Part shown: one piece after another, positions 14,150 through 21,680 of the stretch
Numbering within the stretch: the first letter of the stretch is position 1
How the letters are laid out: the number at the start of each line of letters is the position of its first letter
Assembly: GCA_025927795.1 (NCBI GenBank)
Contig: JAICKT010000017.1
Location: 1 to 23,511 of the forward strand
Origin: Parafilimonas sp.
GTDB lineage: Bacteria > Bacteroidota > Bacteroidia > Chitinophagales > Chitinophagaceae
Length of the DNA stretch: 23,511 nt
Direction: 5' to 3'
Notes under the pieces: generated by a model
Seen by the model: only the letters and a program-made list of their open reading frames with translations
Databases searched by the model: none
What the model was told of the DNA's origin: nothing
Made by a program: the position numbers and the translations under genes

Positions 14150-14764
14150 ATGGAAGTAATTAAAAACATTGTTTGGCACAACACAACTATTACTAAAGCA
14201 GACCGCCATCGCATGAATGGTCATAAATCTGCAATTTTATGGTACACAGGTCTTTCAGGTGCAGGTAAATCAACGCTTGCTAATAAAGTAGAAGAAAAAT
14301 TATTCGAAAAAGGATTTCATACTTACGTATTAGATGGCGATAATGTTCGTCATGGTTTAAATAAAGGCTTGGGCTTTACGGCAGAAGATCGTAAAGAAAA
14401 TATTCGCCGCATTGGTGAGGTTGCAAAACTTTTTGTAGATGGTGGTGCATTTGTTTCAACCGCATTTATTTCGCCCTACCGCGAAGACAGGGATATGGTG
14501 CGCAGCCTTGTACCGGAAGGAGAATTTATAGAAGTATATATTGATGCACCTATTGAAGTATGCGAAAACCGCGACCCCAAAGGCTTGTACAAAAAAGCAC
14601 GTGCAGGTGAAATAAAACATTTTACTGGAATTGATGACCCTTATGAAGCACCTGAAAATGCAGAGATAGTTGTTAGAACAGGTGATTATAGTTTGGAGGA
14701 ATGCGCAAACCAGGTAGTTGACTATCTTGAAAAGAATGGATATTTCGAATCAGTTGAAGCATAA
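14150..14764 (+). CDS. cysC: Adenylylsulfate (APS) kinase
   Basis: CysC phosphorylates APS with ATP to give PAPS, the universal sulfate donor. This 204-aa cytosolic enzyme has the usual length. Walker A is GLSGAGKS (34-41). It is followed by VLDGDNVRHGLN (60-71), which binds the substrate, and by VSTAFISPYREDRD with the conserved S108. The C-terminal PYEAPENAEIVV segment is also typical. It is followed by sat after 27 bp, so the two activation steps are made together. The order cysC then sat is the reverse of the reaction order. No reductase (cysH) is present, and two sulfotransferase genes lie beyond. This suggests that PAPS is used for sulfation rather than only for cysteine synthesis. Confidence 0.97.
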   Translation: MEVIKNIVWHNTTITKADRHRMNGHKSAILWYTGLSGAGKSTLANKVEEKLFEKGFHTYVLDGDNVRHGLNKGLGFTAEDRKENIRRIGEVAKLFVDGGAFVSTAFISPYREDRDMVRSLVPEGEFIEVYIDAPIEVCENRDPKGLYKKARAGEIKHFTGIDDPYEAPENAEIVVRTGDYSLEECANQVVDYLEKNGYFESVEA

Positions 14765-14791
14765 TTTTTTCATTTTAAAATAACTCACAAC

Positions 14792-15955
14792 ATGAACCAA
14801 CCACACGGTGGAAAACTGGTAAACAAAATTGCCAATGATGCACGTAAAAAAGAACTTGAAACAAAAGCAAAAAATCTTTTTCAATTAACAATTGAAGACC
14901 GTTATGCCGCGGATGTAGAAATGATTGCGATTGGGGCATTCAGCCCGCTCGAAGGTTTTATGGGAAAAGCAGATAGTGAATCTGTAATTGAAAACATGGA
15001 ATTAACCAATGGTCTTGCGTGGGGAATTCCGATTTTATTACCCGCAGGTGATAAATTCGATGAAATAAAAAAAGATGAACAAATTGCTTTGCTCGATAAA
15101 ACCGGTCGTGTGTTGGCAATAATGAATGTTGACGAGAAATTTGAACTCGACTTACAAAATCTTTCTCAAAAATGTTTTAAAACAACTGAAGAAAAACATC
15201 CGGGTGTTGCTGTATTTTTAAAAGCAGGTAATAAATTTATTTCAGGTCCTTTGGAAATGGTAAACCGTCCGTTGCGCAAAGAAGACATCAAAGAAAAATA
15301 TTATCTCGATCCATCTGAAACAAGAGCAGAATTTGAAAAACGTGGCTGGAAAACCATCGTTGCTTTTCAAACACGTAACCCGATACATCGTGCACATGAA
15401 TATTTAATTAAATGTGCACAGGAAATTGTTGACGGCGCATTAATTCATCCGCTGGTTGGCGAAACAAAAAGCGATGATATTCCTGCACCTGTGCGCATGA
15501 AATGTTATGAAGTACTCATTGAAAATTATTTTAATCCTGATAATACACATTTAAGCGTACTGCCAACTGCAATGCGCTATGGCGGTCCGCGTGAGGCAAT
15601 CAATCATACATTGCTAAGAAAAAACTATGGCTGTACACACATGATTATCGGCAGAGACCATGCAGGTGTTGGGGGCTATTACGGAACATATGAAGCGCAG
15701 CAACTAATGGAAAAAATCGGTCCGAAAATGGGGATGGAAATTTTAAAGTTTGAACATACTTTCTGGTGTAACAATACTGATAGCATGGCAAGCACCAAGA
15801 CTGCTCCTAAAAATCCAGATATCGTTTCTTTAAGCGGAACAAAGGTTAGAGAGATGCTTGCAAATGGTCAGCGTCCGCCACAAGAATTTTCTCGTCCGCT
15901 GGTTGCTGATATTTTAATTGCATGGGCAACTAAAAAAGTAGGCGAGCCTGCTTAA
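14792..15955 (+). CDS. sat: Sulfate adenylyltransferase (ATP sulfurylase), single-subunit type
   Basis: This enzyme makes APS and pyrophosphate from ATP and sulfate, the first step of sulfate activation. The 387-aa protein is the Sat (homo-oligomeric) type, not CysD/CysN. It has a PUA-like N-terminal domain (about 1-165). The catalytic domain contains QTRNPIHRAHE (193-203) and GRDHAGVG (287-294), the two ATP/sulfate-binding motifs. The C-terminal SLSGTKVREML segment closes the active site. No APS-kinase domain is fused at the C-terminus; the kinase is the separate gene upstream. The pair ends at a strong terminator (15976-16010), so cysC-sat is a two-gene operon. Confidence 0.97.
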   Translation: MNQPHGGKLVNKIANDARKKELETKAKNLFQLTIEDRYAADVEMIAIGAFSPLEGFMGKADSESVIENMELTNGLAWGIPILLPAGDKFDEIKKDEQIALLDKTGRVLAIMNVDEKFELDLQNLSQKCFKTTEEKHPGVAVFLKAGNKFISGPLEMVNRPLRKEDIKEKYYLDPSETRAEFEKRGWKTIVAFQTRNPIHRAHEYLIKCAQEIVDGALIHPLVGETKSDDIPAPVRMKCYEVLIENYFNPDNTHLSVLPTAMRYGGPREAINHTLLRKNYGCTHMIIGRDHAGVGGYYGTYEAQQLMEKIGPKMGMEILKFEHTFWCNNTDSMASTKTAPKNPDIVSLSGTKVREMLANGQRPPQEFSRPLVADILIAWATKKVGEPA

Positions 15956-15975
15956 AATTTTAATTTACAATCTGT

Positions 15976-16010
15976 AAAAAGGTTGTTCTCAAAAGAGCAA
16001 CCTTTTTATT
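15976..16010 (+). terminator. Strong intrinsic terminator of cysC-sat
   Basis: AAAAAGGTTGTTCT (15976-15989) pairs with AGAGCAACCTTTTT (15994-16007), a 14-bp stem with one wobble and a 4-nt loop. It is followed by ATT and carries its own T-run. It lies 20 bp after the sat stop. Confidence 0.9.
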
Positions 16011-16048
16011 TAACAAGGTGTTAAATAATATTGAAGCTTTATTGCAAC

Positions 16049-16100
16049 TTAAGAGATTTCTCGTTTCTCGAATAACGACGATAGGAGATCTCTCATTATT
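16049..16100. repeat. REP-like inverted repeat, copy 2 (CGTC ends inward)
   Basis: Unit a (16049-16080, minus) reads CGTCGTTATTCGAGAAACG and continues AGAAATCTCTTAA, matching the unit at 5826-5855. Unit b (about 16075-16100, plus) reads ACGACGATAGG and then AGATCTCTCATTATT. The two units share the CGTC end in the middle, the reverse of copy 1. It sits between the convergent sat and sulfotransferase genes. Confidence 0.55.
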
Positions 16101-16130
16101 TAAATATGATTTTATTTATTGCAGTAACAA

Positions 16131-16889
16131 TCAATTCAAAAATTCCGCATAATTATTTTGCTGCAGCCAGTTTTTTACCTCGTTAAAATTAGCAATCATA
16201 TTTTCTGCTTTATCGGGGTTTAATTTTTTTGCACCCATTGAAACATCGTACGGCGAAACGCCTAAAAAATCAAAAATCTTATTCATAGTATTGTTCCAGT
16301 CGTTAAAATCTTCATACCATATTTTCATATAATTCATATTTTTTCCGAAGCGTTCCATCTTTTTGCTTTGATGAATTATGTGATTCATTTTATTTCTCAA
16401 TACAGCTACGTCAACATTTAATTTAGGTAAACCCGAAAGTAATTTTTCATCTTCTTTCCTGTAATGATAAATGCCTGTTTTTCTTGCCCGCATGTCTGAT
16501 AGCGCATTTCGAAAAATATTTTTACGAAGCAGTAAAATTACCTTTATGTTATTCTTCCTTAAATAATCAAACAACCCGGGCATATAAAGCGTTTGATAAT
16601 ACATTAATTTAAATCCCCTTGCCTTGAACTTTTCATTACGTTTGTTGGCAAAATATTTATTGAGAAACCTGTTAAGCCTTAAATATATAAACGGATAATT
16701 AATGATGTAGTTTACTTTTTTTGAAAGAAAGCGAATCTTTAAAAAGTGGTATTGGTTAGGGATAAAATGTTTTCTGAAACTAAAATGAAAAATTTCATCA
16801 TCGCAAAAAATTTCAGGATGCTTATTTAAAGATTTGCTTAATAAGGTTGAACCTGTTCTGGGTAAGGTTAAGATTACAAATTTTGTCAT
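16131..16889 (-). CDS. PAPS-dependent sulfotransferase family protein (1)
   Basis: This 252-aa protein looks like a cytosolic or membrane-associated sulfotransferase that moves the sulfuryl group of PAPS to a hydroxyl or amine. The 5'-phosphosulfate loop is LPRTGSTLL (R11, T12, G13, S14, T15). The 3'-phosphate-binding segment is LLRKNIFRNALS (R122, S131). The middle is unusually Lys/Arg/Tyr/Asn-rich (for example VNYIINYPFIYLRLNRFLNKYF) and the gene is AT-rich, suggesting relatively recent transfer. It starts 47 bp downstream of the second sulfotransferase gene on the same strand. The acceptor is unknown; a surface glycan or a lipid is plausible. PAPS supply would come from cysC-sat next door. 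Confidence 0.85.
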   Translation of the reverse strand: MTKFVILTLPRTGSTLLSKSLNKHPEIFCDDEIFHFSFRKHFIPNQYHFLKIRFLSKKVNYIINYPFIYLRLNRFLNKYFANKRNEKFKARGFKLMYYQTLYMPGLFDYLRKNNIKVILLLRKNIFRNALSDMRARKTGIYHYRKEDEKLLSGLPKLNVDVAVLRNKMNHIIHQSKKMERFGKNMNYMKIWYEDFNDWNNTMNKIFDFLGVSPYDVSMGAKKLNPDKAENMIANFNEVKNWLQQNNYAEFLN

Positions 16890-16935
16890 TAGATTAGGGA
16901 GTATAGATTATATCAAATTTTAATTAAGGTTTAAA

Positions 16936-17829
16936 TTAAAAACGATTCGCAAATTTTCCAAGTAAATTTAATATTGGTTTCCTGGAGTAAAAATTTTTCC
17001 AGGTTGTGTCTTCTGCAACCGGTCTCCGCTCAAATCTGCCAGGTGTTCCACCGATAGTATGATCATTCGACAATTCCATATAATCAGGTGCAGTATAATT
17101 TTTTAACCCAATGTAATTACAGATTTTATCTAATTCCTGTTGAGGGTTTGCTGCGAGTGCTTCATAGCTTATATTAAGTGTACTGTATTTTTTTAAACAG
17201 TGAATTGCAGACGCGCAAATATTTTTAAAAAATAAAGTTGCTGCCAATGTTCTCAAACCACGTTTATGAGAACTCTTATTAATTTTTGCTCTTTTTATTT
17301 TTGAATAAGTAATAGCTCTTGTATCTCTTTTAAGCCATATATATTTTGGAGTAATGTTTTTGCATTTACTTATTGCTAAAGCCTGCATCGGATCTTTTGA
17401 AGAATCAACAATTATTTTTTTTGATGAAGAGTTGCTTACTGATTGATAAATTTCATTCAGCGTATTTATTGTACTGAAATTTTTTCGCGTACTAATAAAT
17501 TTCCATAACGTTTTGCATGAAGATTTTGGAAAGAAAGAAGTAACAGTAATTTTCGCTGATTTAAAAGGCCATTTTATTTTGGTTTGAAAATTATCATCAT
17601 AAATATCATTAATCACCTCGCTCCAGAATTCACATTCTAAAACGGGCTTACCGCAAGAGCAATTCCAATTCCAGAGTGCACCCGAACCTTGTTTATTAAT
17701 ATGTCCTTTCAGCATTGCCAATTCACCAACTGAAATTATTTCTTCAGATTTCGAAAGCATATTTTCAAGTAAAGTAGAGCCTGATCGTCGGTCGGAGATA
17801 ATATAAATTACTGTAATTTTTTCAGCCAT
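16936..17829 (-). CDS. PAPS-dependent sulfotransferase family protein (2)
   Basis: This is a 297-aa sulfotransferase-fold protein. The 5'-phosphosulfate loop is SDRRSGSTLL (12-21). A family-typical Cys cluster follows, CSCGKPVLECEFW (C57, C59, C66). The 3'-phosphate region is WLKRDTRAITYS (R168, S176). The C-terminal third has GGTPGRFERRP, also seen in bacterial members. The ATG at 17829 is preferred; a GTG at 17832 would add one residue. A TATCTTTG box lies immediately upstream, so the leader may be very short. It is the first gene of the sulfotransferase pair and is divergent from the ABC gene. The acceptor molecule is not shown by the sequence. Confidence 0.87.
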   Translation of the reverse strand: MAEKITVIYIISDRRSGSTLLENMLSKSEEIISVGELAMLKGHINKQGSGALWNWNCSCGKPVLECEFWSEVINDIYDDNFQTKIKWPFKSAKITVTSFFPKSSCKTLWKFISTRKNFSTINTLNEIYQSVSNSSSKKIIVDSSKDPMQALAISKCKNITPKYIWLKRDTRAITYSKIKRAKINKSSHKRGLRTLAATLFFKNICASAIHCLKKYSTLNISYEALAANPQQELDKICNYIGLKNYTAPDYMELSNDHTIGGTPGRFERRPVAEDTTWKNFYSRKPILNLLGKFANRF

Positions 17830-17834
17830 CACTC

Positions 17835-17842
17835 CAAAGATA
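17835..17842 (-). promoter_or_regulatory. Candidate -7 box of the sulfotransferase pair
   Basis: On the minus strand the sequence TATCTTTG exactly matches the Bacteroidota TAnnTTTG box and ends 5 bp before the ATG at 17829. Transcription would start at or next to the start codon. I found no convincing TTTG (-33) partner. Confidence 0.4.
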
Positions 17843-17863
17843 TTTGCTAAGATTTAAATACGA

Positions 17864-17896
17864 TTTGTTGTTGAATTTTCTTTTAGGCTAACTTGC
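17864..17896 (+). promoter_or_regulatory. Candidate promoter of the ABC ATPase gene
   Basis: TTTG (17864-17867), a 21-bp spacer and TAACTTGC (17889-17896) resemble a Bacteroidota promoter. The predicted start point falls at about 17900, next to the ATG at 17901, so the mRNA may be nearly leaderless. Confidence 0.35.
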
Positions 17897-17900
17897 CATC

Positions 17901-18665
17901 ATGCAAGAAAAAGTTATTATTTCCGTAAATGATCTTATAAAAAATTATGGAGATTTTCAGGCTGTAAAAGGAATAAGTTTTGAAGTGCATGAGGGTGAAA
18001 TTTTTGGATTGTTAGGCCCAAACGGTGCAGGCAAATCAACTACGCTTGAAATAATTGAAACGCTGCGCGAAAAAACAAGTGGCAAAATTTATGTTGATGG
18101 ATTTGATCTGGATGAATCATCAAACGATATAAAGAAAATTATTGGCGTACAGTTGCAATCTTCTGGTTATTACCCAGGTTTAAATCTTACTGAACTTATT
18201 ATTTTATTCGGCGGATTGTATAATGAAAAAGTTGATCCGATTCAATTACTTGACACGGTAAATCTTCGCGATAAAGCAAAAGCAAAATTTAAAGAATTGA
18301 GCGGTGGACAAAAGCAGCGTTTTTCAATAGCTACTACACTCATCAATAAACCTAAAATAATTTTTCTGGATGAACCTACAACAGGGTTGGATCCACAGGC
18401 ACGACGTAATCTCTGGGACTTGATTAAAGGCATTCAAAGCCGCGGCACCACTGTAATTATTACTACGCATTACATGGATGAAGCTGAAATGCTTTGTAAC
18501 CGTGTTGCCATAATTGATTCAGGAAAAATTATTGCAATGGCTTCGCCCGATAAATTAATTGATGATCTTGTTGAATCTGGTTTTGAAAAGCCCAAAGAAG
18601 TAAAACAAGCTAATCTTGAAGATGTTTTTATAAATCTTACCGGCAAACATTTAAGGGAAGAATAA
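17901..18665 (+). CDS. ABC transporter ATP-binding protein, ABC-2/exporter type
   Basis: This 254-aa cytosolic ATPase drives an ABC transporter, most like the drug/lipid/Na+ exporter (ABC-2, NatA/DrrA-like) class. Walker A is GPNGAGKST (39-47), the signature is LSGGQKQR (133-140), Walker B is IIFLDEP (153-159) with catalytic E158, and the switch His is H190 in IITTHYMDEAE. The C-terminal LEDVFINLTGK is typical of the exporter-type subfamily. No permease gene accompanies it in the window. The next gene starts 2 bp after its stop and is a BtuF-like metal/corrin-binding fold, which is not the usual partner. The permease must be elsewhere, or the two genes are only co-transcribed. Confidence 0.93.
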   Translation: MQEKVIISVNDLIKNYGDFQAVKGISFEVHEGEIFGLLGPNGAGKSTTLEIIETLREKTSGKIYVDGFDLDESSNDIKKIIGVQLQSSGYYPGLNLTELIILFGGLYNEKVDPIQLLDTVNLRDKAKAKFKELSGGQKQRFSIATTLINKPKIIFLDEPTTGLDPQARRNLWDLIKGIQSRGTTVIITTHYMDEAEMLCNRVAIIDSGKIIAMASPDKLIDDLVESGFEKPKEVKQANLEDVFINLTGKHLREE

Positions 18666-18667
18666 TT

Positions 18668-19483
18668 ATGTATGTTTTTACTGACCAATTACAAAGACAA
18701 ATTCCCTTACAAAAATTTCCGCAAAAGATTATTTCGCTTGTTCCATCAATTACAGAATTATTATTTGATTTAAAATTAAATGATGAAGTTGTTGGTATAA
18801 CAAAATTTTGTGTGCATCCTGAAAGCTGGTTCAAAACAAAAACAAAAGTTGGCGGTACAAAAAATATTAAGGCAGATGTAATTGCCTCACTAAAACCAGA
18901 ATTAATTATTGCTAACAAAGAAGAAAACGTAAAAGAACAAATTGAAGCGTTAGAAGATATTGCACCTGTTTTTATAACGGATGTCAGCGATTTAAATTCT
19001 GCCTTGCAAATGATTGAATTGATTGGCGCAATAACAAATAGAATTAATGGCGCTCAATCCATCATACAAAAAATAAAAAATGAGTTTGCAAAATTCCCTC
19101 CTCCATGCAATGGAGAAGGGATTGGGATGAGGGCTTGTTATCTCATCTGGCGAAAACCATACATGACAGTTGGCGGAGATACGTTTATTAATGATATGCT
19201 TAAATGTTGTGGTTTTGAAAATGTATATAAACATTATACTCGTTATCCGGAAATTTCTATTTCTAAATTATCAACTGTCAATTGTCAATTGATACTGCTT
19301 TCATCTGAACCATTTCCATTTAAACAAAAACATATTTATGAATTACAACCTTTCTTGCCATCATCAAAAATTATCTTAGTTGACGGAGAAATGTTTAGCT
19401 GGTATGGAAGCAGGTTACAATTTGCACCGGCTTATTTCTTAAAACTTTTAAAAGAATTGAATATTGCTGCTGCAAAACCGTAA
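18668..19483 (+). CDS. Cytosolic BtuF-like (helical-backbone metal receptor) protein
   Basis: This 271-aa protein has the two-lobe, long-helix fold of BtuF/TroA-type binding proteins. Visible segments are KIISLVPSITELLFDL (24-39), VVGITKFCVHP, VGGTKNIKADVIASLKPELII and, in the C-lobe, YMTVGGDTFINDML and DGEMFSWYGSRL. Family members normally bind vitamin B12, heme or siderophore in the periplasm. Here the N-terminus (MYVFTDQLQRQIPLQ) has no signal peptide, so it should stay in the cytosol. It is coupled to the ABC ATPase gene (2-bp gap). Two short repeats interrupt its coding sequence in frame: a palindrome at 19096-19120 and a heptamer array at 19271-19293. The ligand is unknown. Confidence 0.85.
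   Translation: MYVFTDQLQRQIPLQKFPQKIISLVPSITELLFDLKLNDEVVGITKFCVHPESWFKTKTKVGGTKNIKADVIASLKPELIIANKEENVKEQIEALEDIAPVFITDVSDLNSALQMIELIGAITNRINGAQSIIQKIKNEFAKFPPPCNGEGIGMRACYLIWRKPYMTVGGDTFINDMLKCCGFENVYKHYTRYPEISISKLSTVNCQLILLSSEPFPFKQKHIYELQPFLPSSKIILVDGEMFSWYGSRLQFAPAYFLKLLKELNIAAAKP
19096..19120. repeat. Palindrome inside the BtuF-like gene
   Basis: CCCTCCTCCAT (19096-19106) and ATGGAGAAGGG (19110-19120) form an 11-bp stem with one mismatch and a 3-nt loop. It is followed by ATTGGGATGAGGG. It is read in frame as PPPCNGEG, between helices of the encoded protein. Its form resembles the CCCTCTCC...GGAGAGGG palindromes I associate with Bacteroidota genomes. Confidence 0.6.
19271..19293 (+). 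repeat. Heptamer tandem repeat inside the BtuF-like gene
   Basis: Three 7-bp units, TCAACTG-TCAATTG-TCAATTG, followed by AT, are translated as part of LSTVNCQLI. The unit has the form TCAAYTG. Confidence 0.6.
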
Positions 19484-19496
19484 GAAATTTACTGCA

Positions 19497-19504
19497 TATA
19501 TTTG
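19497..19504 (+). promoter_or_regulatory. Candidate -7 box of the aldolase gene
   Basis: TATATTTG matches the Bacteroidota TAnnTTTG box exactly, 39 bp upstream of the ATG at 19544. A matching TTTG (-33) element is not obvious. Confidence 0.4.
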
Positions 19505-19543
19505 CCGTCCGATTAATAAAACTTAGTTCCAATAAAAACAAAT

Positions 19544-20602
19544 ATGAGCAATTCTAAAATAACAGAACTACTTGGCGACAAAGCCGAATACTTATTGAAT
19601 CATACAAGTAAAACAATTGATAAATCACAATTGCATTTACCAGGCCCGGATCATATTGACAGGATATGGATAAACAGCAATCGCAGCAACCCGGTATTGC
19701 GCAATATGCAACAATTACTTGGCCACGGTCGTTTAGCCAACACAGGTTATTGCAATATTTTTCCTGTTGACCAGGGAATTGAACACAGCGCCGGCGCATC
19801 GTTTGCACCAAATCCCATCTATTTTGATCCTGAAAATATTATTAGACTGGCGGTTGAATCAGGATGTAATGGTGTGGCTTCAACATTTGGCGTGCTGGGA
19901 ATAATGAGCCGCAAGTATGCACACAAAATCCCTTTCATTGTTAAAATAAATCACAATGAATTTTTAAGTTATCCGAACACTTATGATCAAACAATGTTTG
20001 GCAAAGTAAAAAGTGCATGGAACATGGGCGCTGTTGGTATTGGTGCAACCATTTATTGGGGTAGCGAAGAAAGCCGCAAGCAATTAAAAGAAGTTTCAGA
20101 AGCGTTTGAAGTTGCGCATGAATTAGGTATGATAACAATTCTCTGGTGCTATACAAGAAACAGTGCTTTCGTTGTAAATGGTGTGGATTATCATACATCA
20201 GCAGATTTTACAGGACAGGCAAATCATTTGGGTGTAACAATACAGGCAGATATTATCAAACAAAAATTACCTACCAATAACGGCGGTTATCTTGCAACAA
20301 AACATGGCAAAACTTCAAAGCTTGTATATGAAAAGCTAACTACAGATCACCCGATTGATCTTTGCCGCTACCAGGTTTTAAATTGTTATTCAGGCAGAGT
20401 TGGTTTAATAAATTCCGGTGGTGAAAGTAAAGGCGCATCTGATCTTGCTGATGCAGTAACAACAGCAGTTGTAAATAAAAGAGCCGGAGGCATGGGTTTA
20501 ATATTAGGTCGTAAAGCATTTCAGCGACCAATGAAAGAAGGCATTGAAATGTTGCAGGATATTATGGATGTTTATCTTGATGAAAGCATTACAGTAGCAT
20601 AA
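19544..20602 (+). CDS. fbaB: Class I fructose-bisphosphate aldolase, DhnA/FbaB type
   Basis: This enzyme cleaves fructose 1,6-bisphosphate to dihydroxyacetone phosphate and glyceraldehyde 3-phosphate through a Schiff base, in glycolysis and gluconeogenesis. The 352-aa protein has the archaeal/DhnA-type aldolase barrel. Family segments include IFPVDQGIEH (72-81), GCNGVASTFG, KINHNEF, and QADIIKQKLP with the probable Schiff-base lysine K239. The phosphate-binding end is GLINSGGESKG and GGMGLILGRKAFQR. No metal-binding His set of class II enzymes is seen. A -7 box lies 39 bp upstream. It stands as its own transcription unit between the BtuF-like gene and accD. Confidence 0.95.
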   Translation: MSNSKITELLGDKAEYLLNHTSKTIDKSQLHLPGPDHIDRIWINSNRSNPVLRNMQQLLGHGRLANTGYCNIFPVDQGIEHSAGASFAPNPIYFDPENIIRLAVESGCNGVASTFGVLGIMSRKYAHKIPFIVKINHNEFLSYPNTYDQTMFGKVKSAWNMGAVGIGATIYWGSEESRKQLKEVSEAFEVAHELGMITILWCYTRNSAFVVNGVDYHTSADFTGQANHLGVTIQADIIKQKLPTNNGGYLATKHGKTSKLVYEKLTTDHPIDLCRYQVLNCYSGRVGLINSGGESKGASDLADAVTTAVVNKRAGGMGLILGRKAFQRPMKEGIEMLQDIMDVYLDESITVA

Positions 20603-20682
20603 GTAATTTATTTAGTCGCTTGCAGTTTTTTAGCAATAAATTTGATTGTAAGTTTATTTGCCTGTATTAAAATTTTTTTCGG

Positions 20683-21618
20683 ATGAACGCAGAACAAGAT
20701 GATGAATTGGATGATTCGCTTTCAGGGGATGATGTATTAAAAGAAAATGCTGCAGGCGGAAGTGAGTCAAAGTCGAAATGGTATAAACGATTACGTAAAG
20801 GAATAACTACATCTACTGCAGAAAAAAGAGAAATGCCTGAAGGGCTTTGGAGTAAATGCCCTGAATGCCATTACATCTGCACCACCAGCGAGCTGAAAGA
20901 AAATTTGTATGTGTGCCCTAAATGCAATTATCATCATCGTATTGGCAGCGAAGATTATTTTGAAATTTTATTTGACCATAAAATATATACAGAACTTTTT
21001 GATAACATCCGCAGCGTAGATTTTCTTGGTTTTACTGATCTGAAATCATATCAAAAAAGGCTTGATGAAATTCATTCAAAAACAGATTTAAAAGATAGCA
21101 TGCGCGTTGCAGTTGGCAACATGAATAATATTGAGTTGGTAATTGCATGTATGGATTTTGAATTTATTGGCGGTTCATTGGGCAGTGTGATGGGCGAAAA
21201 ATTTAGCCGCGCTATTGATTACTGTATTCAAAACCGGTTACCATTTTTTGTGATTAGTAAAAGCGGCGGTGCACGCATGATGGAAAGCGCTTTTAGTTTA
21301 ATGCAGCTTGCAAAAACAAGCGGCAAGCTTTCACAGTTAAATGATGCAGGGCTGCCATTTATTTCTTTATTAACCGATCCAACGTTTGGTGGTATTTCTG
21401 CAAGCTTTGGAATGCTGGGCGATTTTAATATTGCTGAACCGGGCGCATTAATTGGTTTCGCTGGTCCGCGTGTAATTAAAGAAACAATTAAAAAAGATTT
21501 ACCTGAAGGTTTTCAGCGCAGCGAGTTTTTACTCGAGCATGGCTTTCTTGATTTTATTGTTGACAGAAAAGCGCTGAAGCAAAAAGTTTCAACCTTAATA
21601 AGATTACTGCAACATTAA
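20683..21618 (+). CDS. accD: Acetyl-CoA carboxylase carboxyltransferase subunit beta
   Basis: AccD is the beta half of the carboxyltransferase that makes malonyl-CoA for fatty-acid synthesis, working with AccA (not in the window). The zinc ribbon is C59-PEC62 and C78-PKC81. The crotonase-fold carboxyltransferase domain follows, with SKSGGARMMES and the closing GFAGPRVIKETI. Most AccD proteins start near W-[FY]-K-R; here WYKRLRKGI is at residue 33, preceded by an acidic, Gly/Ser-rich extension (MNAEQDDELDDSLSGDD onward). The ATG at 20683 is used, since no ATG lies nearer the conserved start. The gene is single and is followed by smpB after 62 bp. Confidence 0.97.
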   Translation: MNAEQDDELDDSLSGDDVLKENAAGGSESKSKWYKRLRKGITTSTAEKREMPEGLWSKCPECHYICTTSELKENLYVCPKCNYHHRIGSEDYFEILFDHKIYTELFDNIRSVDFLGFTDLKSYQKRLDEIHSKTDLKDSMRVAVGNMNNIELVIACMDFEFIGGSLGSVMGEKFSRAIDYCIQNRLPFFVISKSGGARMMESAFSLMQLAKTSGKLSQLNDAGLPFISLLTDPTFGGISASFGMLGDFNIAEPGALIGFAGPRVIKETIKKDLPEGFQRSEFLLEHGFLDFIVDRKALKQKVSTLIRLLQH

Positions 21619-21680
21619 TTGCGTTGTAAAAAATCAATACTTATAATTGATATTAAATTCCTTTTTAGGAGTTTGGGTTT

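Noticed and set aside
17901..19483. Complete vitamin B12 importer linked to the B12-dependent mutase subunit
   Set aside because: The ATPase is exporter type, the BtuF-like protein lacks a signal peptide, there is no permease, and the mutase gene is 16 kb away.
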